DNA of 64,000 nt from Flavobacteriales bacterium (GTDB lineage Bacteria; Bacteroidota; Bacteroidia; Flavobacteriales_D; Sanyastnellaceae): the NCBI GenBank assembly GCA_947448135.1, contig CANFLZ010000003.1:24503-88502 (forward strand), in the 5' to 3' direction. Positions 6,116-14,674 of the stretch are shown here, one piece after another (position 1 is the first letter of the stretch; each line of letters begins with the position of its first letter). Under the pieces are notes generated by a model. The model had not been told where the DNA came from. It saw only the letters and a list, made by a program, of their open reading frames with translations, and did no database searches. Position numbers and translations under genes: made by a program.

Positions 6116-8941
6116 TTACTTCGCTTTTTCAATCAACGCATCACCTTTGGCCGAAGCATCGCTCACCAATTTATCGGCCTTGGCATTGGCTTCTTTGATG
6201 CTTTTGTCATAGGCTTGGTCGGCCTTTTTACGCATCTCTTCGGCTAATTTTTTATTGGCGATTTTTTCCAATGGATTGCCTCCCTTGTTGGCCAATTTAT
6301 CGGCTTCTTTGTACGCATCTGCTTTGGCTTTGTCTGCGGCTGCTTTGGCGTCAGCTTTCAGTCTATCGGCTTGTGCTTGCGCTTCTTTGACCAATCGTTC
6401 TTTCTCAGCTTGTGCTTTCTCCAACGCGTCGTTTTTCAGTTCGGTCACCTTTTCCATCACTTGTTCTTTGACTACGGCAATGGCCTGATCTTTCAAGTCC
6501 TGAACGGCCTCTTCTCCCAAGGCCTTGCTGGTGACCTTGACGTCTGGATTTTTCACATCGCCTGTGATGCGAGCAATCAAATTGATTTTGTTTCCAGTTT
6601 TTAAATTCGTTCCCAGTTTTTGGTTGATTTGACCCAAAAAGCTGTTGGCTTGATTGACAACCCCAGATGGGAATTTTTCAAATGGGATATCAGTTTCGAT
6701 AGTGTAGTCGATCTTTTCTTCCAAGGTAGCCGACCCTTCCATTTTGACTGGAATATCATCTACTTTGAAACTGAATGGGTCAAATTTGATCACGCCGTTT
6801 TTGATCACAAATCCTACATTGATGTCTTTTAAGGTCACCGGCTTTTTCCATTTGTCCATGTTGACTTTCTCTGCAACTTTTACAATGGGTGCGTAATTGC
6901 TCACGACAATTTCTTGTGTCATCAATCGGCCATTGGCATCCACGCTATTGTTGATGGGCATCATTTGACGATCCAAAAGGGATTTCATGTTCATTTTGAT
7001 GGAAACCTTTCCATTGCAAGATTGCGCCATACTCGACCATTTTCCGAGTGTAGCAAATGTTTTGATGGTGGTCTGGATGTCAACTTGATTCAATGCAAAG
7101 TCCATGTCCACGCGGGGATGATGGCCTTCGTCTCCGTCATACAATCCATTCAATACCACATTTCCTCCCAAACCGTTCAATCCCAAATCGTGGAAAATGG
7201 CTGTACCATTGTCGATTTTTATTTCGCCGCCTACTTGCGTGAAAGGGGCTTTATCGTACAACAATTGATCGATTTTGGAACGCAAGGTGAAGTCGATGTT
7301 GTTGGGTAAAATGACAACAGCAGAGGCGGTGTCGGGAGCGGCGCCAGTTGCGCTGGATTCCGCAGCGGGTGCGTCAGATGTGGTGGTCATGAAATCATTG
7401 ACATTGATTTTTGGAGAGTAAAAATCCAATGATCCAATGAGCTTCTCATCGTTGATGGCATACTCCAAATAATGACTCAAAGCGCCCTTCATTTTCATTT
7501 CACTGTTGCCTACTTTGATGTCCAATTGGTTCAGTAGCGCTTGCTCTGGATCAAAGGTCAAATTCATTTTGTGCAACAAGATGTCGTAGGGCAATGAGTC
7601 ACTTTCATAATCCATTTCGGTAATGTCGAGTTTTCCTTGCGCTTGTAAATCGGCAACTTTTCCTTTTTCAGCGGCACTGACATGTCCTTTGAACATCATG
7701 TCGGCATCGATGATTCCCGTGAGTTTTTCTTCTTTTCCAATTGGAATAACATCTTTTAGTGTAGCCAGGTTGATGTTGAATTTGCCCATGAAATCGATGT
7801 AAGGATCGCTTTCTGGTGTTTTTAAATGCAACTTCATGTCAACAGGATTTCCGCCAACACTCAAATGGCACTTGTCCATGTCGATGGTGGTGTTGTCTTC
7901 GTTGTTCATATCGGCGACAATGGCCAATTTCAATTGCACATCGTCAACACTTTTGGGCAATGCAGGGTATTTGAAACGTCCATTTTCAATTCCGACATTC
8001 AAGCCAATGCCTGGCATGCTCTTTTCATTGTAAGTTCCTTTCACATATCCTTTCAACTCAATTTTCCCTGCTGCATCAACGCCTTCCAAGTCTTTGGCAA
8101 ACTCCATCGGGACCATGGAAAGTAAGTTTTTGAAATCGGTTTTAGTCGCCGCAAATTCGATGTCCATATCGATGTCCTCTTCTGGCATGTTTACCCAGCC
8201 ATTCATTTGAAGATACAATTGATTCAAGCGTATTTCATTGTCTTTAAATTCAAAACGCATCTTATCCATGTCCATCAAAAGATCAGCCTTGATTTCTGTT
8301 TCTGCTTTGCTGGCGTAGGTTACACCGTCAAACCAAAAAGTAGTTTCATCCGCAGTGGTGTAGGTAGATAGGGTAGTGATGGCATCGGCCAAATCACCGG
8401 AACCTTCGTGATTCAGGTTTTTAAAATCCATGACCATCGCCAAGCTCTTGTCATCGTATCGGATATTTCCTTTTTCAAGGGCATATTTTTTCAAGGCGAT
8501 ATGAACGGGTTTGGAAGGTTCTTCGGGTTGCACCACTTTGGCGCTATCGGGAATGGTAATGTCATAGTTGGCTGTTCCGTCTGCCATCACACGAACATCC
8601 ATGGTGGGCTCGTCCAATAAAATTTGGGTCACTTCAATGTTGTCGGTAAATAGACTTTTGACATTGATGACTATCGTAAAGTCTTTGATATTGGCCAAAG
8701 TGACATTTTCAAAGGGAGCATGATTGACTACTTTTAAATCGTTGATGGTGACCCGCAAATTGGGGAAATTGCGGAGTAAACTCAAATCGACATCCGAAAA
8801 GCTGACGGTCGCTTTTAAATTCTCATTGGCTTTCTTTTGAACCAATTCGTAAATTTTTCCTTCAAAGGCAAATGGTAAAATGGCCAAAAGGAGAATCAAT
8901 GATCCCAAAACAATTCCGGTAATTTTCAAAGCTTTTTTCAT
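6116..8941 (-). CDS. AsmA-like envelope protein with a Lys/Ala-rich tail
   Basis: A 941-residue protein anchored by one N-terminal helix (ITGIVLGSLILLLAILPFAF). The next ~780 residues are beta-rich, with AsmA-type features: VKKANENLKATVSFSDVDLS near the start and repeated weak DUF-like segments such as GKIELKGYVKGTY. The last ~140 residues are an Ala/Lys/Glu-rich helix (QADRLKADAKAAADKAKA), probably a coiled coil in the periplasm. AsmA/TamB-type proteins are linked to lipid transport and outer-membrane assembly. It overlaps aroC by 4 bases and ends the glycosyltransferase-aroC operon. Confidence 0.82.
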   Translation of the reverse strand: MKKALKITGIVLGSLILLLAILPFAFEGKIYELVQKKANENLKATVSFSDVDLSLLRNFPNLRVTINDLKVVNHAPFENVTLANIKDFTIVINVKSLFTDNIEVTQILLDEPTMDVRVMADGTANYDITIPDSAKVVQPEEPSKPVHIALKKYALEKGNIRYDDKSLAMVMDFKNLNHEGSGDLADAITTLSTYTTADETTFWFDGVTYASKAETEIKADLLMDMDKMRFEFKDNEIRLNQLYLQMNGWVNMPEEDIDMDIEFAATKTDFKNLLSMVPMEFAKDLEGVDAAGKIELKGYVKGTYNEKSMPGIGLNVGIENGRFKYPALPKSVDDVQLKLAIVADMNNEDNTTIDMDKCHLSVGGNPVDMKLHLKTPESDPYIDFMGKFNINLATLKDVIPIGKEEKLTGIIDADMMFKGHVSAAEKGKVADLQAQGKLDITEMDYESDSLPYDILLHKMNLTFDPEQALLNQLDIKVGNSEMKMKGALSHYLEYAINDEKLIGSLDFYSPKINVNDFMTTTSDAPAAESSATGAAPDTASAVVILPNNIDFTLRSKIDQLLYDKAPFTQVGGEIKIDNGTAIFHDLGLNGLGGNVVLNGLYDGDEGHHPRVDMDFALNQVDIQTTIKTFATLGKWSSMAQSCNGKVSIKMNMKSLLDRQMMPINNSVDANGRLMTQEIVVSNYAPIVKVAEKVNMDKWKKPVTLKDINVGFVIKNGVIKFDPFSFKVDDIPVKMEGSATLEEKIDYTIETDIPFEKFPSGVVNQANSFLGQINQKLGTNLKTGNKINLIARITGDVKNPDVKVTSKALGEEAVQDLKDQAIAVVKEQVMEKVTELKNDALEKAQAEKERLVKEAQAQADRLKADAKAAADKAKADAYKEADKLANKGGNPLEKIANKKLAEEMRKKADQAYDKSIKEANAKADKLVSDASAKGDALIEKAK

Positions 8942-9996
8942 GCGTTTTCTATAAGGGTTTCTAAATAGGCGTTGTACAAAGTAATGGCTGTAAGTGCTTC
9001 CACAACTGGGACAGCACGAATGGCCACACAGGGGTCGTGGCGACCTTCAATTTGAATCTGTGTCGATTCGTTGTTTTTGTTTACTGTATTTTGTGATTGA
9101 GCAATGCTGCTCGTAGGTTTAAATGCCACCTTGAACCAAATGTCCTTTCCGTTGGAAATACCAGCAGTGATACCGCCATCATGGTTGGTGCCACCAATAA
9201 CGGGATCGTTATTCTGACTGCCGAATTTGAAGGTTGATGAAAAGCCATCTCCCATTTCGAAACCTTTTACGGCATTTAACGTGAACATGGCATGAGCCAA
9301 TTGGGCGTTGAGTTTATCGTACATCGGAGAACCCCAGCCCAGCGGAACACCTTCTGCCACGCAAGTGATGATACCACCCAGACTATCTTGAACAGCTTGG
9401 GCTTTTTCGATCAATTGCACCATCCGATCGCTCGTGGCAGGGTCAGGGCAGCGCACTGGACTTTCATCGACAGCACTGAGATTCAAAAATGCATAACTTT
9501 TGGGAACGATGATATCTTTCATGGAAGAGAGATAGCCCCTGATCTGAATCCCTTTTTGTGCCAACAACTGCTGTGCAATAGCTCCTGCAACCACACGACA
9601 TGCGGTCTCGCGAGCTGAACTTCTCCCGCCACCGCGTGGGTCACGATGACCGTATTTTTTATCGTAAACAAAATCAGCGTGACCAGGTCGGTACACATCC
9701 GCCAATTTTTGATAGTCTTGGCTTTTTTGATCTTTGTTGTAAATGACAAATGCAATGGGAGCGCCAGTCGTTTTTCCCTCATATAAGCCGGAGAGAAAAT
9801 TAACTTCATCGTCTTCTTTTCTGGGTGTTACCCAATTGCTCTGGCCAGGCTTGCGACGGGCCATGCACCGAGCGATGTTGTCCATATCGATGGTTATACC
9901 GGCAGGACAGCCATCAATCACTCCGCCAATCGCAGTACCATGAGATTCTCCAAAGGTGGTGAGGGCAAAGTGTTTCCCAATTCGATTTGAAGCCAT
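8938..9996 (-). CDS. aroC: Chorismate synthase
   Basis: It converts 5-enolpyruvylshikimate-3-phosphate to chorismate using reduced FMN, the last shared step of aromatic amino acid synthesis. The 352-residue product has the family signatures GKHFALTTFGESHG at the N terminus, a central GGGRSSARET and a C-terminal IEGRHDPCVAIRAVPVVEA. The ATG at 9996 begins MASNRIG, matching the usual N terminus; a longer frame to 10053 would run into the glycosyltransferase gene. It lies 1 base after that gene and overlaps the AsmA-like gene by 4 bases. aroQ and aroB are elsewhere in this window. Confidence 0.97.
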   Translation of the reverse strand: MASNRIGKHFALTTFGESHGTAIGGVIDGCPAGITIDMDNIARCMARRKPGQSNWVTPRKEDDEVNFLSGLYEGKTTGAPIAFVIYNKDQKSQDYQKLADVYRPGHADFVYDKKYGHRDPRGGGRSSARETACRVVAGAIAQQLLAQKGIQIRGYLSSMKDIIVPKSYAFLNLSAVDESPVRCPDPATSDRMVQLIEKAQAVQDSLGGIITCVAEGVPLGWGSPMYDKLNAQLAHAMFTLNAVKGFEMGDGFSSTFKFGSQNNDPVIGGTNHDGGITAGISNGKDIWFKVAFKPTSSIAQSQNTVNKNNESTQIQIEGRHDPCVAIRAVPVVEALTAITLYNAYLETLIENA

Positions 9997-9997
9997 C

Positions 9998-10942
9998 TTA
10001 AAATTCTTCTTCGATTTGATACTCGTTGCGGTGCGCAGCATTGCGAACAACAAGTTCTCCTAAAAATCCAGCTAGAAACAATTGCGTTCCGATGATCATA
10101 CTGGTCAATGCCAAATAAAATACGGATTGCTCTGCGATATTTTTTTCAGGGATACCTTGCGATAGACAATAAATTTTATTGCCGCCTAAGTATAAGAAAG
10201 ACAAGAAGCCAATCATAAAAACCAGACTTCCCAGGCTGCCAAAAAAGTGCATGGGTTTCTTTCCGAATCTGGAAATAAAAACAATCGATTGTAGATCCAA
10301 GAATCCATTGATAAAGCGATTCCATCCGAACTTGGTAACACCATGTTTTCTGGGATAATGTTGCACGACCTTTTCAGAAATCTTTTTGAATCCCGCTCTG
10401 TGCGCCAAAATCGGAATGTATCGATGCATTTCTCCATACACCTCAATCCTTTTCACGACTTTATTTTTATATGCTTTGAGTCCACAATTGAAATCATTCA
10501 AATGAATACCGCTCATTTTTCGAGTTGCCCAATTGTACAATTTGGTGGGAATCGTTTTTGAAAGCGGATCGTGTCTTTTCTTTTTGTAGCCACTCACCAA
10601 GTCCCAACCATCTTCGGTAATCATTCGATACAACTCAGGAATTTCGTCTGGGGAGTCTTGAAGGTCAGCATCCATGGTAATAACTACATTGCCTTGGGCT
10701 TTTTGAAATCCCACATGCATCGCAGCGCTCTTGCCATAATTTTGGGCAAATTGTACGCCGCGAATCGGAAATTGCGATTGCATTTTTTGAATCACATTCC
10801 ATGATTCATCTGTACTTCCGTCGTCAACCAAAATCACTTCATACTGAAAATTATTTTCAGTCATCACGCGATGAATCCAGGTGCACAATTCGTGCAAGGA
10901 CTCTTCTTCATTGTACAAAGGGACGACTACAGAAATATCCAT
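9998..10942 (-). CDS. Family 2 glycosyltransferase, dolichyl-phosphate-mannose-synthase-like
   Basis: A 314-residue membrane glycosyltransferase. The GT2 domain (residues 1-~225) has VVVPLYNEEESL, the nucleotide-binding VDDGSTD and the metal-binding MDADLQDSPDEIPEL. Two C-terminal helices at about 235-255 and 275-295 follow, the layout of ArnC/GtrB-type enzymes, which load a sugar onto undecaprenyl phosphate. The sugar cannot be told from sequence. It is the first gene of the leftward operon with aroC. A TACATTTG -7 element lies 16 bases upstream of the ATG. Confidence 0.9.
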   Translation of the reverse strand: MDISVVVPLYNEEESLHELCTWIHRVMTENNFQYEVILVDDGSTDESWNVIQKMQSQFPIRGVQFAQNYGKSAAMHVGFQKAQGNVVITMDADLQDSPDEIPELYRMITEDGWDLVSGYKKKRHDPLSKTIPTKLYNWATRKMSGIHLNDFNCGLKAYKNKVVKRIEVYGEMHRYIPILAHRAGFKKISEKVVQHYPRKHGVTKFGWNRFINGFLDLQSIVFISRFGKKPMHFFGSLGSLVFMIGFLSFLYLGGNKIYCLSQGIPEKNIAEQSVFYLALTSMIIGTQLFLAGFLGELVVRNAAHRNEYQIEEEF

Positions 10943-10958
10943 TTCGATGCTTTTGCTA

Positions 10959-10966
10959 CAAATGTA
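10959..10966 (-). promoter_or_regulatory. -7 element for the glycosyltransferase operon
   Basis: The minus strand reads TACATTTG from 10966 to 10959, a full match to TAnnTTTG. Sixteen bases separate it from the ATG at 10942. I see no good -33 element at the usual spacing. Confidence 0.5.
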
Positions 10967-10991
10967 ATTCTTTCAAATTGAAATTTCTTTT

Positions 10992-11021
10992 TTTGGGTAA
11001 AGCAGTTTGTGTTTACATTTG
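10992..11021 (+). promoter_or_regulatory. Promoter of the SRP RNA gene
   Basis: TTTG at 10992-10995, an 18-base spacer, then TACATTTG at 11014-11021: a textbook Bacteroidota promoter. It places the start of transcription within a few bases of 11027, exactly where the SRP RNA stem begins. Confidence 0.85.
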
Positions 11022-11027
11022 CTCCCG

Positions 11028-11125
11028 AAGGCAAGTCTCATACGATCAGCTCCTGTCAAATCCTCCAGGGTCGGAAGGCAGCAAAGGTAGATGGTTGTAG
11101 CGGTGCGATATGAGGGGCTTGCCTT
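11028..11125 (+). ncRNA. ffs: Signal recognition particle RNA, small bacterial (4.5S) type
   Basis: A single long hairpin of about 98 bases. AAGGCAAG at 11028-11035 pairs with CTTGCCTT at 11118-11125, extended by CTCATA with TATGAG. The tip holds the conserved SRP domain IV: GGTCGGAAGGCAGCAA, with a GGAA tetraloop closed by GTC/GGC and the asymmetric Ffh-binding loop. The RNA pairs with Ffh to deliver nascent membrane proteins. A perfect promoter precedes it and a T-rich stretch (TTTACTTTTTT) follows and probably ends transcription. The exact ends are inferred from the stem. Confidence 0.93.
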
Positions 11126-11138
11126 TACTTTTTTCTAT

Positions 11139-11657
11139 ATGAGCACCCCCATCAATCTCAAGTCGTATCGCCAAAAGGCATATCGGGACAAAAAGAAGAT
11201 CTCCGCTTTTCTTACTAAGATTACCAAAAAGGCTGATAAATCCATTTATCCGTTGGTACGTCAGGCTGAAAAATATGCTTGGACAAAAGTGGATTGTACA
11301 CAATGTGGAAATTGTTGCAAGACGATGACGCCCACTTGGAAAAAGGCTGAGGTAAAGAAGCTCGCGACACATTTGGGAATGACCTACCAAGAATTTTTTG
11401 ACAAGTGGTTGTATGTGGAAGAGTCAACTGGAGACATTTGCAACCAATCAACGCCTTGCCAGTTTTTAGATGGTCAGTCAGGTTTGTGTTCAGTGTATGA
11501 ATATCGCCCACACGACTGTGCCAAGTTTCCGCATTTGCATCGTAAAGATTTCTTTGATCAGACAGAATTATACGCGGCCAATTTGCACCGTTGTCCCGCC
11601 ACATATGAGGCCATGAAGCATTTGTATGATTTGGCCACCGCTGTCAAAAGCAAGTAG
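11139..11657 (+). CDS. YkgJ-type cysteine cluster protein
   Basis: A 172-residue soluble protein with the YkgJ/UPF0153 pattern: CTQCGNCC near residue 50, then PCQFLDGQSGLCSVYEYRP and HDCAKFP. The clustered Cys residues are thought to bind zinc or an iron-sulfur cluster; the biochemical role is not settled. The ATG at 11139 (STPINLKSYRQK follows) is chosen because the longer frame from 11091 runs back into the SRP RNA. It is only 13 bases downstream of that RNA, so it either has a hidden promoter or depends on read-through. Confidence 0.87.
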   Translation: MSTPINLKSYRQKAYRDKKKISAFLTKITKKADKSIYPLVRQAEKYAWTKVDCTQCGNCCKTMTPTWKKAEVKKLATHLGMTYQEFFDKWLYVEESTGDICNQSTPCQFLDGQSGLCSVYEYRPHDCAKFPHLHRKDFFDQTELYAANLHRCPATYEAMKHLYDLATAVKSK

Positions 11658-11665
11658 AATTTTTG

Positions 11666-12180
11666 CACACCCTTCGCGTCCTCTGCGGATTCTTCGTGAC
11701 CTTTGCGTTATATTTTTATCTCAGTATCAGATCGGATGAATGTGTCGATGTATCGCAAAGCCCGCAAAGAGATCCGCAAAGTTCGCGGAGAGATAAAACT
11801 TGGCGCCTTTGCGCATTCTTCGCGTCCATTGCGCTTCTGATTGAGTCGTTCATTCAAGATTGTGAAAATGCATTTTAACGCAAAGCCCGCAAAGAGATCC
11901 GCAAAGTTCGCGTAGAGATAAAACTTGGCGCCTTTGCGCATTCTTCGCGTCCATTGCGTTTCTGATTGAGGCGTTCATTCCAGATTGAGAAATATTTATT
12001 TTAACGCAAAGCCCGCAAAGAGATCCGCAAAGTTCGCGGAGAGATTACACTTTGCGCCCTTTGCGTTTTCTTCGCGCCCATTGCGTTTCTAATTGTGACT
12101 ATCATTCAAGATGGTGAAAATATTTTAACGCAAAGCCCGCAAGTAGATCCGCAAAGTTTGTGGGGACTTTACTTCGAGCT
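11666..12180. repeat. Array of ~125-bp hairpin-forming repeats
   Basis: The whole 594-base gap between 11657 and 12252 is filled by tandem units whose GCAAAGCCCGCAA cores begin at 11755, 11880, 12006 and 12130, with spacings of 125, 126 and 124 bases. A lone right half lies at 11666-11709 and the last copy is truncated. Each unit has a left arm with three GCAAAG motifs (ATCCGCAAAGTTCGCGGAGAG) and a right arm with the complementary pattern (GCCTTTGCG, TTCTTCGCG, ATTGCG), so each can fold into a large imperfect hairpin. Translated frames inside the array are not credible genes. The same unit occurs once at 6020-6110. Confidence 0.9.
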
Positions 12181-12204
12181 ATTCTCATTCCATTGACCAT
12201 TTTT

Positions 12205-12234
12205 TTTGCTTTTCCACTGAAATGTTTACCTTTG
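12205..12234 (+). promoter_or_regulatory. Promoter of the conserved gene at 12252
   Basis: TTTG at 12205-12208, an 18-base spacer, then TACCTTTG at 12227-12234. An ATG at 12222 lies inside this promoter and so cannot be the start; the ATG at 12252 gives a leader of about a dozen bases. Confidence 0.8.
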
Positions 12235-12251
12235 GTATTGTAAGGAAAATC

Positions 12252-13751
12252 ATGGGTATGAACGATCAAGAAAGGGTGATACTCACCCCGAATCAGAAGG
12301 CGCTAAAAATAAATCTTCAACAAGCCATCTACGGAACGTTTGCTGAGATCGGAGCGGGACAAGAAGTGGTGCGCCATTTCTTTCGTGCAGGCGGTGCCAG
12401 CGGCACTATTGCCAAAGCGATGAGCGCTTATGATAAAGATTTTAGTGATGCGATTTATGGCAAAGAGGCCAAGGGTCGCTATGTCTGTAAACCCAGATTG
12501 GTGAACATGCTGAATCACGAGTATCGATTGATTGAAGAAAGATTGAAGCGCGCAGATCATCCCACAAAAACCTTTTTCTCTTTTGCCAATACCATCGCAA
12601 CCATCAATTTCTCAAAGACGGTTCAAGGTCATGGTTGGATGGGGGTAAAATTTCAAACCAGTCCTGAAAAGGAACCCAATGAAATTATTCTTCATGCTCG
12701 CTTCCATGAGCAAGATGCCTTGCTGCAGCAAGCTACAACAGGGGTTTTGGGAGTTAATTTAATTTATGGATGTTTCTTTTTGCACGCCACTCCAGAAGAG
12801 TTTCTGCTGTCACTTTATGACAACATCGGTCGTGATCAATTAGAGATTGACATGGTTGAAATGATTGGTCCTGATTTTAAAGAGGTGGATAATCGATTGT
12901 TGTCGCTGCAATTGGTGAAGCACGGCATGACACAAGCTGTGATTTTCTCGCCGGATGGAGCAAACTTGCAAGCAGCAGACGTTTTATACAAGAAGAATAT
13001 TTTGGCCATTCGCGGCTCGTTTAGACCCGTTACCAAGGTCAATATTGACATGATTCTGAAGGGTATCAAGCAGTTTCAGGCTGATCCCAAAGTCGAGCCA
13101 GATCAAATCCAGGTTTTGTTTGAAATTACTCTGAACAACCTTACCGCCAGTGGGGATGTCGATGAACAAGATTTTCTTGATCGCGCAGACATTCTTTGTT
13201 CTTTGGGACAAACTGTTTTGGTTTCTAATTTCTCGCAGTACTACAAACTGGTGGAGTATTTTGCTACGCATACCAATAAACGTATGGGGGTTATTCTTGG
13301 CGCCAATATGTTGTTCCAATTGTTTGATGAAAAATACTACCGCGATGTCAATGGTGGAATTTTGGAGGTTTTTGGTAGGATGTTTAGTCGTGATTTGAAG
13401 ATGTATGTCTACCCATGGAGAAGCCAGGAAACGGGGCAGTTACAAACTACACTGAATACTGAAATTCATCCTAGAATTAAACCTTTGTATGATTACTTGG
13501 TGTTTAATAAACGTCTCAAAGATTTGGAGGATTATGATCCAGAGATTTTGGATATTTTCTCACGTGACGTTTTGGCCATGATCAAAAATGGATATTCAGG
13601 TTGGGAAAGAATGGTGCCTTCTTATGTGGACAGTATCATCAAGGATTATCGCTTATTTGGTTACGATCCAGAAACAGCGCCCAATGCGGAATATCAACCT
13701 CCAGCACGTGTGCAGAAGTATTTGCAATTAGAGAAGGAAGCGGGTCGCTAA
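12252..13751 (+). CDS. Conserved protein of unknown function (GAGQEVVRHFFRAGGASGT family)
   Basis: A 499-residue soluble protein with no signal peptide or membrane helix. The N-terminal block (ALKINLQQAIYGTFAEIGAG, then FFRAGGASGTIAKAMSAYD) belongs to a family I recall as widely conserved in bacteria but carrying unreliable names in databases, including TonB-dependent receptor and nicotinate-nucleotide adenylyltransferase. Nothing in this sequence supports a receptor: there is no export signal and no beta-barrel pattern. The C-terminal half includes QVLFEITLNNLTASG, DILCSLGQTVLVSN and GVILGANMLFQLFDE. The start is set by the promoter; 12258 is an alternative ATG. Function unknown. Confidence 0.85.
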   Translation: MGMNDQERVILTPNQKALKINLQQAIYGTFAEIGAGQEVVRHFFRAGGASGTIAKAMSAYDKDFSDAIYGKEAKGRYVCKPRLVNMLNHEYRLIEERLKRADHPTKTFFSFANTIATINFSKTVQGHGWMGVKFQTSPEKEPNEIILHARFHEQDALLQQATTGVLGVNLIYGCFFLHATPEEFLLSLYDNIGRDQLEIDMVEMIGPDFKEVDNRLLSLQLVKHGMTQAVIFSPDGANLQAADVLYKKNILAIRGSFRPVTKVNIDMILKGIKQFQADPKVEPDQIQVLFEITLNNLTASGDVDEQDFLDRADILCSLGQTVLVSNFSQYYKLVEYFATHTNKRMGVILGANMLFQLFDEKYYRDVNGGILEVFGRMFSRDLKMYVYPWRSQETGQLQTTLNTEIHPRIKPLYDYLVFNKRLKDLEDYDPEILDIFSRDVLAMIKNGYSGWERMVPSYVDSIIKDYRLFGYDPETAPNAEYQPPARVQKYLQLEKEAGR

Positions 13752-13752
13752 A

Positions 13753-14601
13753 TTAAATTTCAGAAAAAGAGAAAACCTGATCGGGGCGAATGCCCTTTTC
13801 TGTGTTTTTGAGTGTGCAACATTCGTTGACACTATCATGCTCCAGAAATAAAACCCAATTTTCTTCTTGGGCCTTTTTCAAGAAAACTTCTTTCTCAGTC
13901 AAAGTAATCAAAGGTCTTGTGTCGTAGCCCATGACATAAGGCAATGGAATATGACCAACAGAAGGCAGGAGGTCAGCCATGAAAGCGATGGTTTTTCCTT
14001 TGTGTTGAATCAATGGAATCATCATGCTGTCTGTGTGACCATCGACAAACCAAGCGTCAAAGCCAAGTCCTGTATCACATACGTCACCTTTGCGTTCGAT
14101 GAATTTTAATTGTCCTGATTCCTGTATGGGTAAAATATTTTCTTTTAAAAACGAAGCTTTTTCTCTGGGATTGGGCTCTGTTGCCCATTGCCAATGTCTT
14201 TCGTTGCTCCAGAAATGGGCATTTTCAAATGCTGGACGCAATTGTTCGCTAGCGGAATCACGCACAATGGCGCCTCCGCAATGATCAAAATGTAAGTGTG
14301 TCAGGAACACATCCGTAATGTCTTTCGAATCGAAACCAGCTTGTCGGATGCTCTGATGCAATTCAGATTTTCCGTGCAAATGGTAGTGACCAAAGAATTG
14401 GTCGCTTTGCTTCTGGCCAATGCCCGTATCCACCAAAATCAACCGATTGCCGTCTTCAATCAGCAAGCATCTCATAGACCAAGTGCACAGATTGCTGTCA
14501 TCCGCGGGATTGGTTTTGCTCCAAATCAATTTGGGGACAACACCGAACATTGCGCCACCATCCAATTTAAAAAATCCCGTGTCGATTACATGCAGTTTCA
14601 T
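13753..14601 (-). CDS. Metallo-beta-lactamase-fold hydrolase
   Basis: A 282-residue cytoplasmic MBL-fold enzyme. The metal site is visible as THLHFDHCGG, followed by a later His in FVDGHTDSM and an Asp in IAFMADLLPS. The N-terminal IDTGFFKLDGGAMFGVVP is typical of the branch that includes lactonases and related hydrolases, but the substrate is not evident. The ATG at 14601 is preferred over a frame reaching 14808, which would overlap purB on the other strand. It ends 1 base from the converging gene at 13751. Confidence 0.85.
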   Translation of the reverse strand: MKLHVIDTGFFKLDGGAMFGVVPKLIWSKTNPADDSNLCTWSMRCLLIEDGNRLILVDTGIGQKQSDQFFGHYHLHGKSELHQSIRQAGFDSKDITDVFLTHLHFDHCGGAIVRDSASEQLRPAFENAHFWSNERHWQWATEPNPREKASFLKENILPIQESGQLKFIERKGDVCDTGLGFDAWFVDGHTDSMMIPLIQHKGKTIAFMADLLPSVGHIPLPYVMGYDTRPLITLTEKEVFLKKAQEENWVLFLEHDSVNECCTLKNTEKGIRPDQVFSFSEI

Positions 14602-14649
14602 AGCCTTAGGTTTGGTCACAAAGGTAGAAAGACAAGCGAATTTATGCGT

Positions 14650-14657
14650 TACATTTG
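14650..14657 (+). promoter_or_regulatory. -7 element for purB
   Basis: TACATTTG lies 17 bases before the purB ATG at 14675, in the gap shared with the divergent hydrolase gene. A clear -33 TTTG is not visible at 18 bases. Confidence 0.5.
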
Positions 14658-14674
14658 CGCTTTGAGAGTAAATT

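Noticed and set aside
9997..10053. Longer N terminus for chorismate synthase
   Set aside because: It would overlap the end of the glycosyltransferase gene and the family N terminus begins at ATG 9996.
11091..11138. Longer N terminus for the YkgJ-type protein
   Set aside because: It would be encoded by the 3' half of the SRP RNA.
11663..11941. Open frames of 71 and 77 codons within the repeat array on both strands
   Set aside because: They are translations of the hairpin repeats, have no family features, and change frame between copies.
12222..12251. ATG 12222 as the start of the conserved gene
   Set aside because: The ATG lies inside the promoter, between its -33 and -7 boxes.
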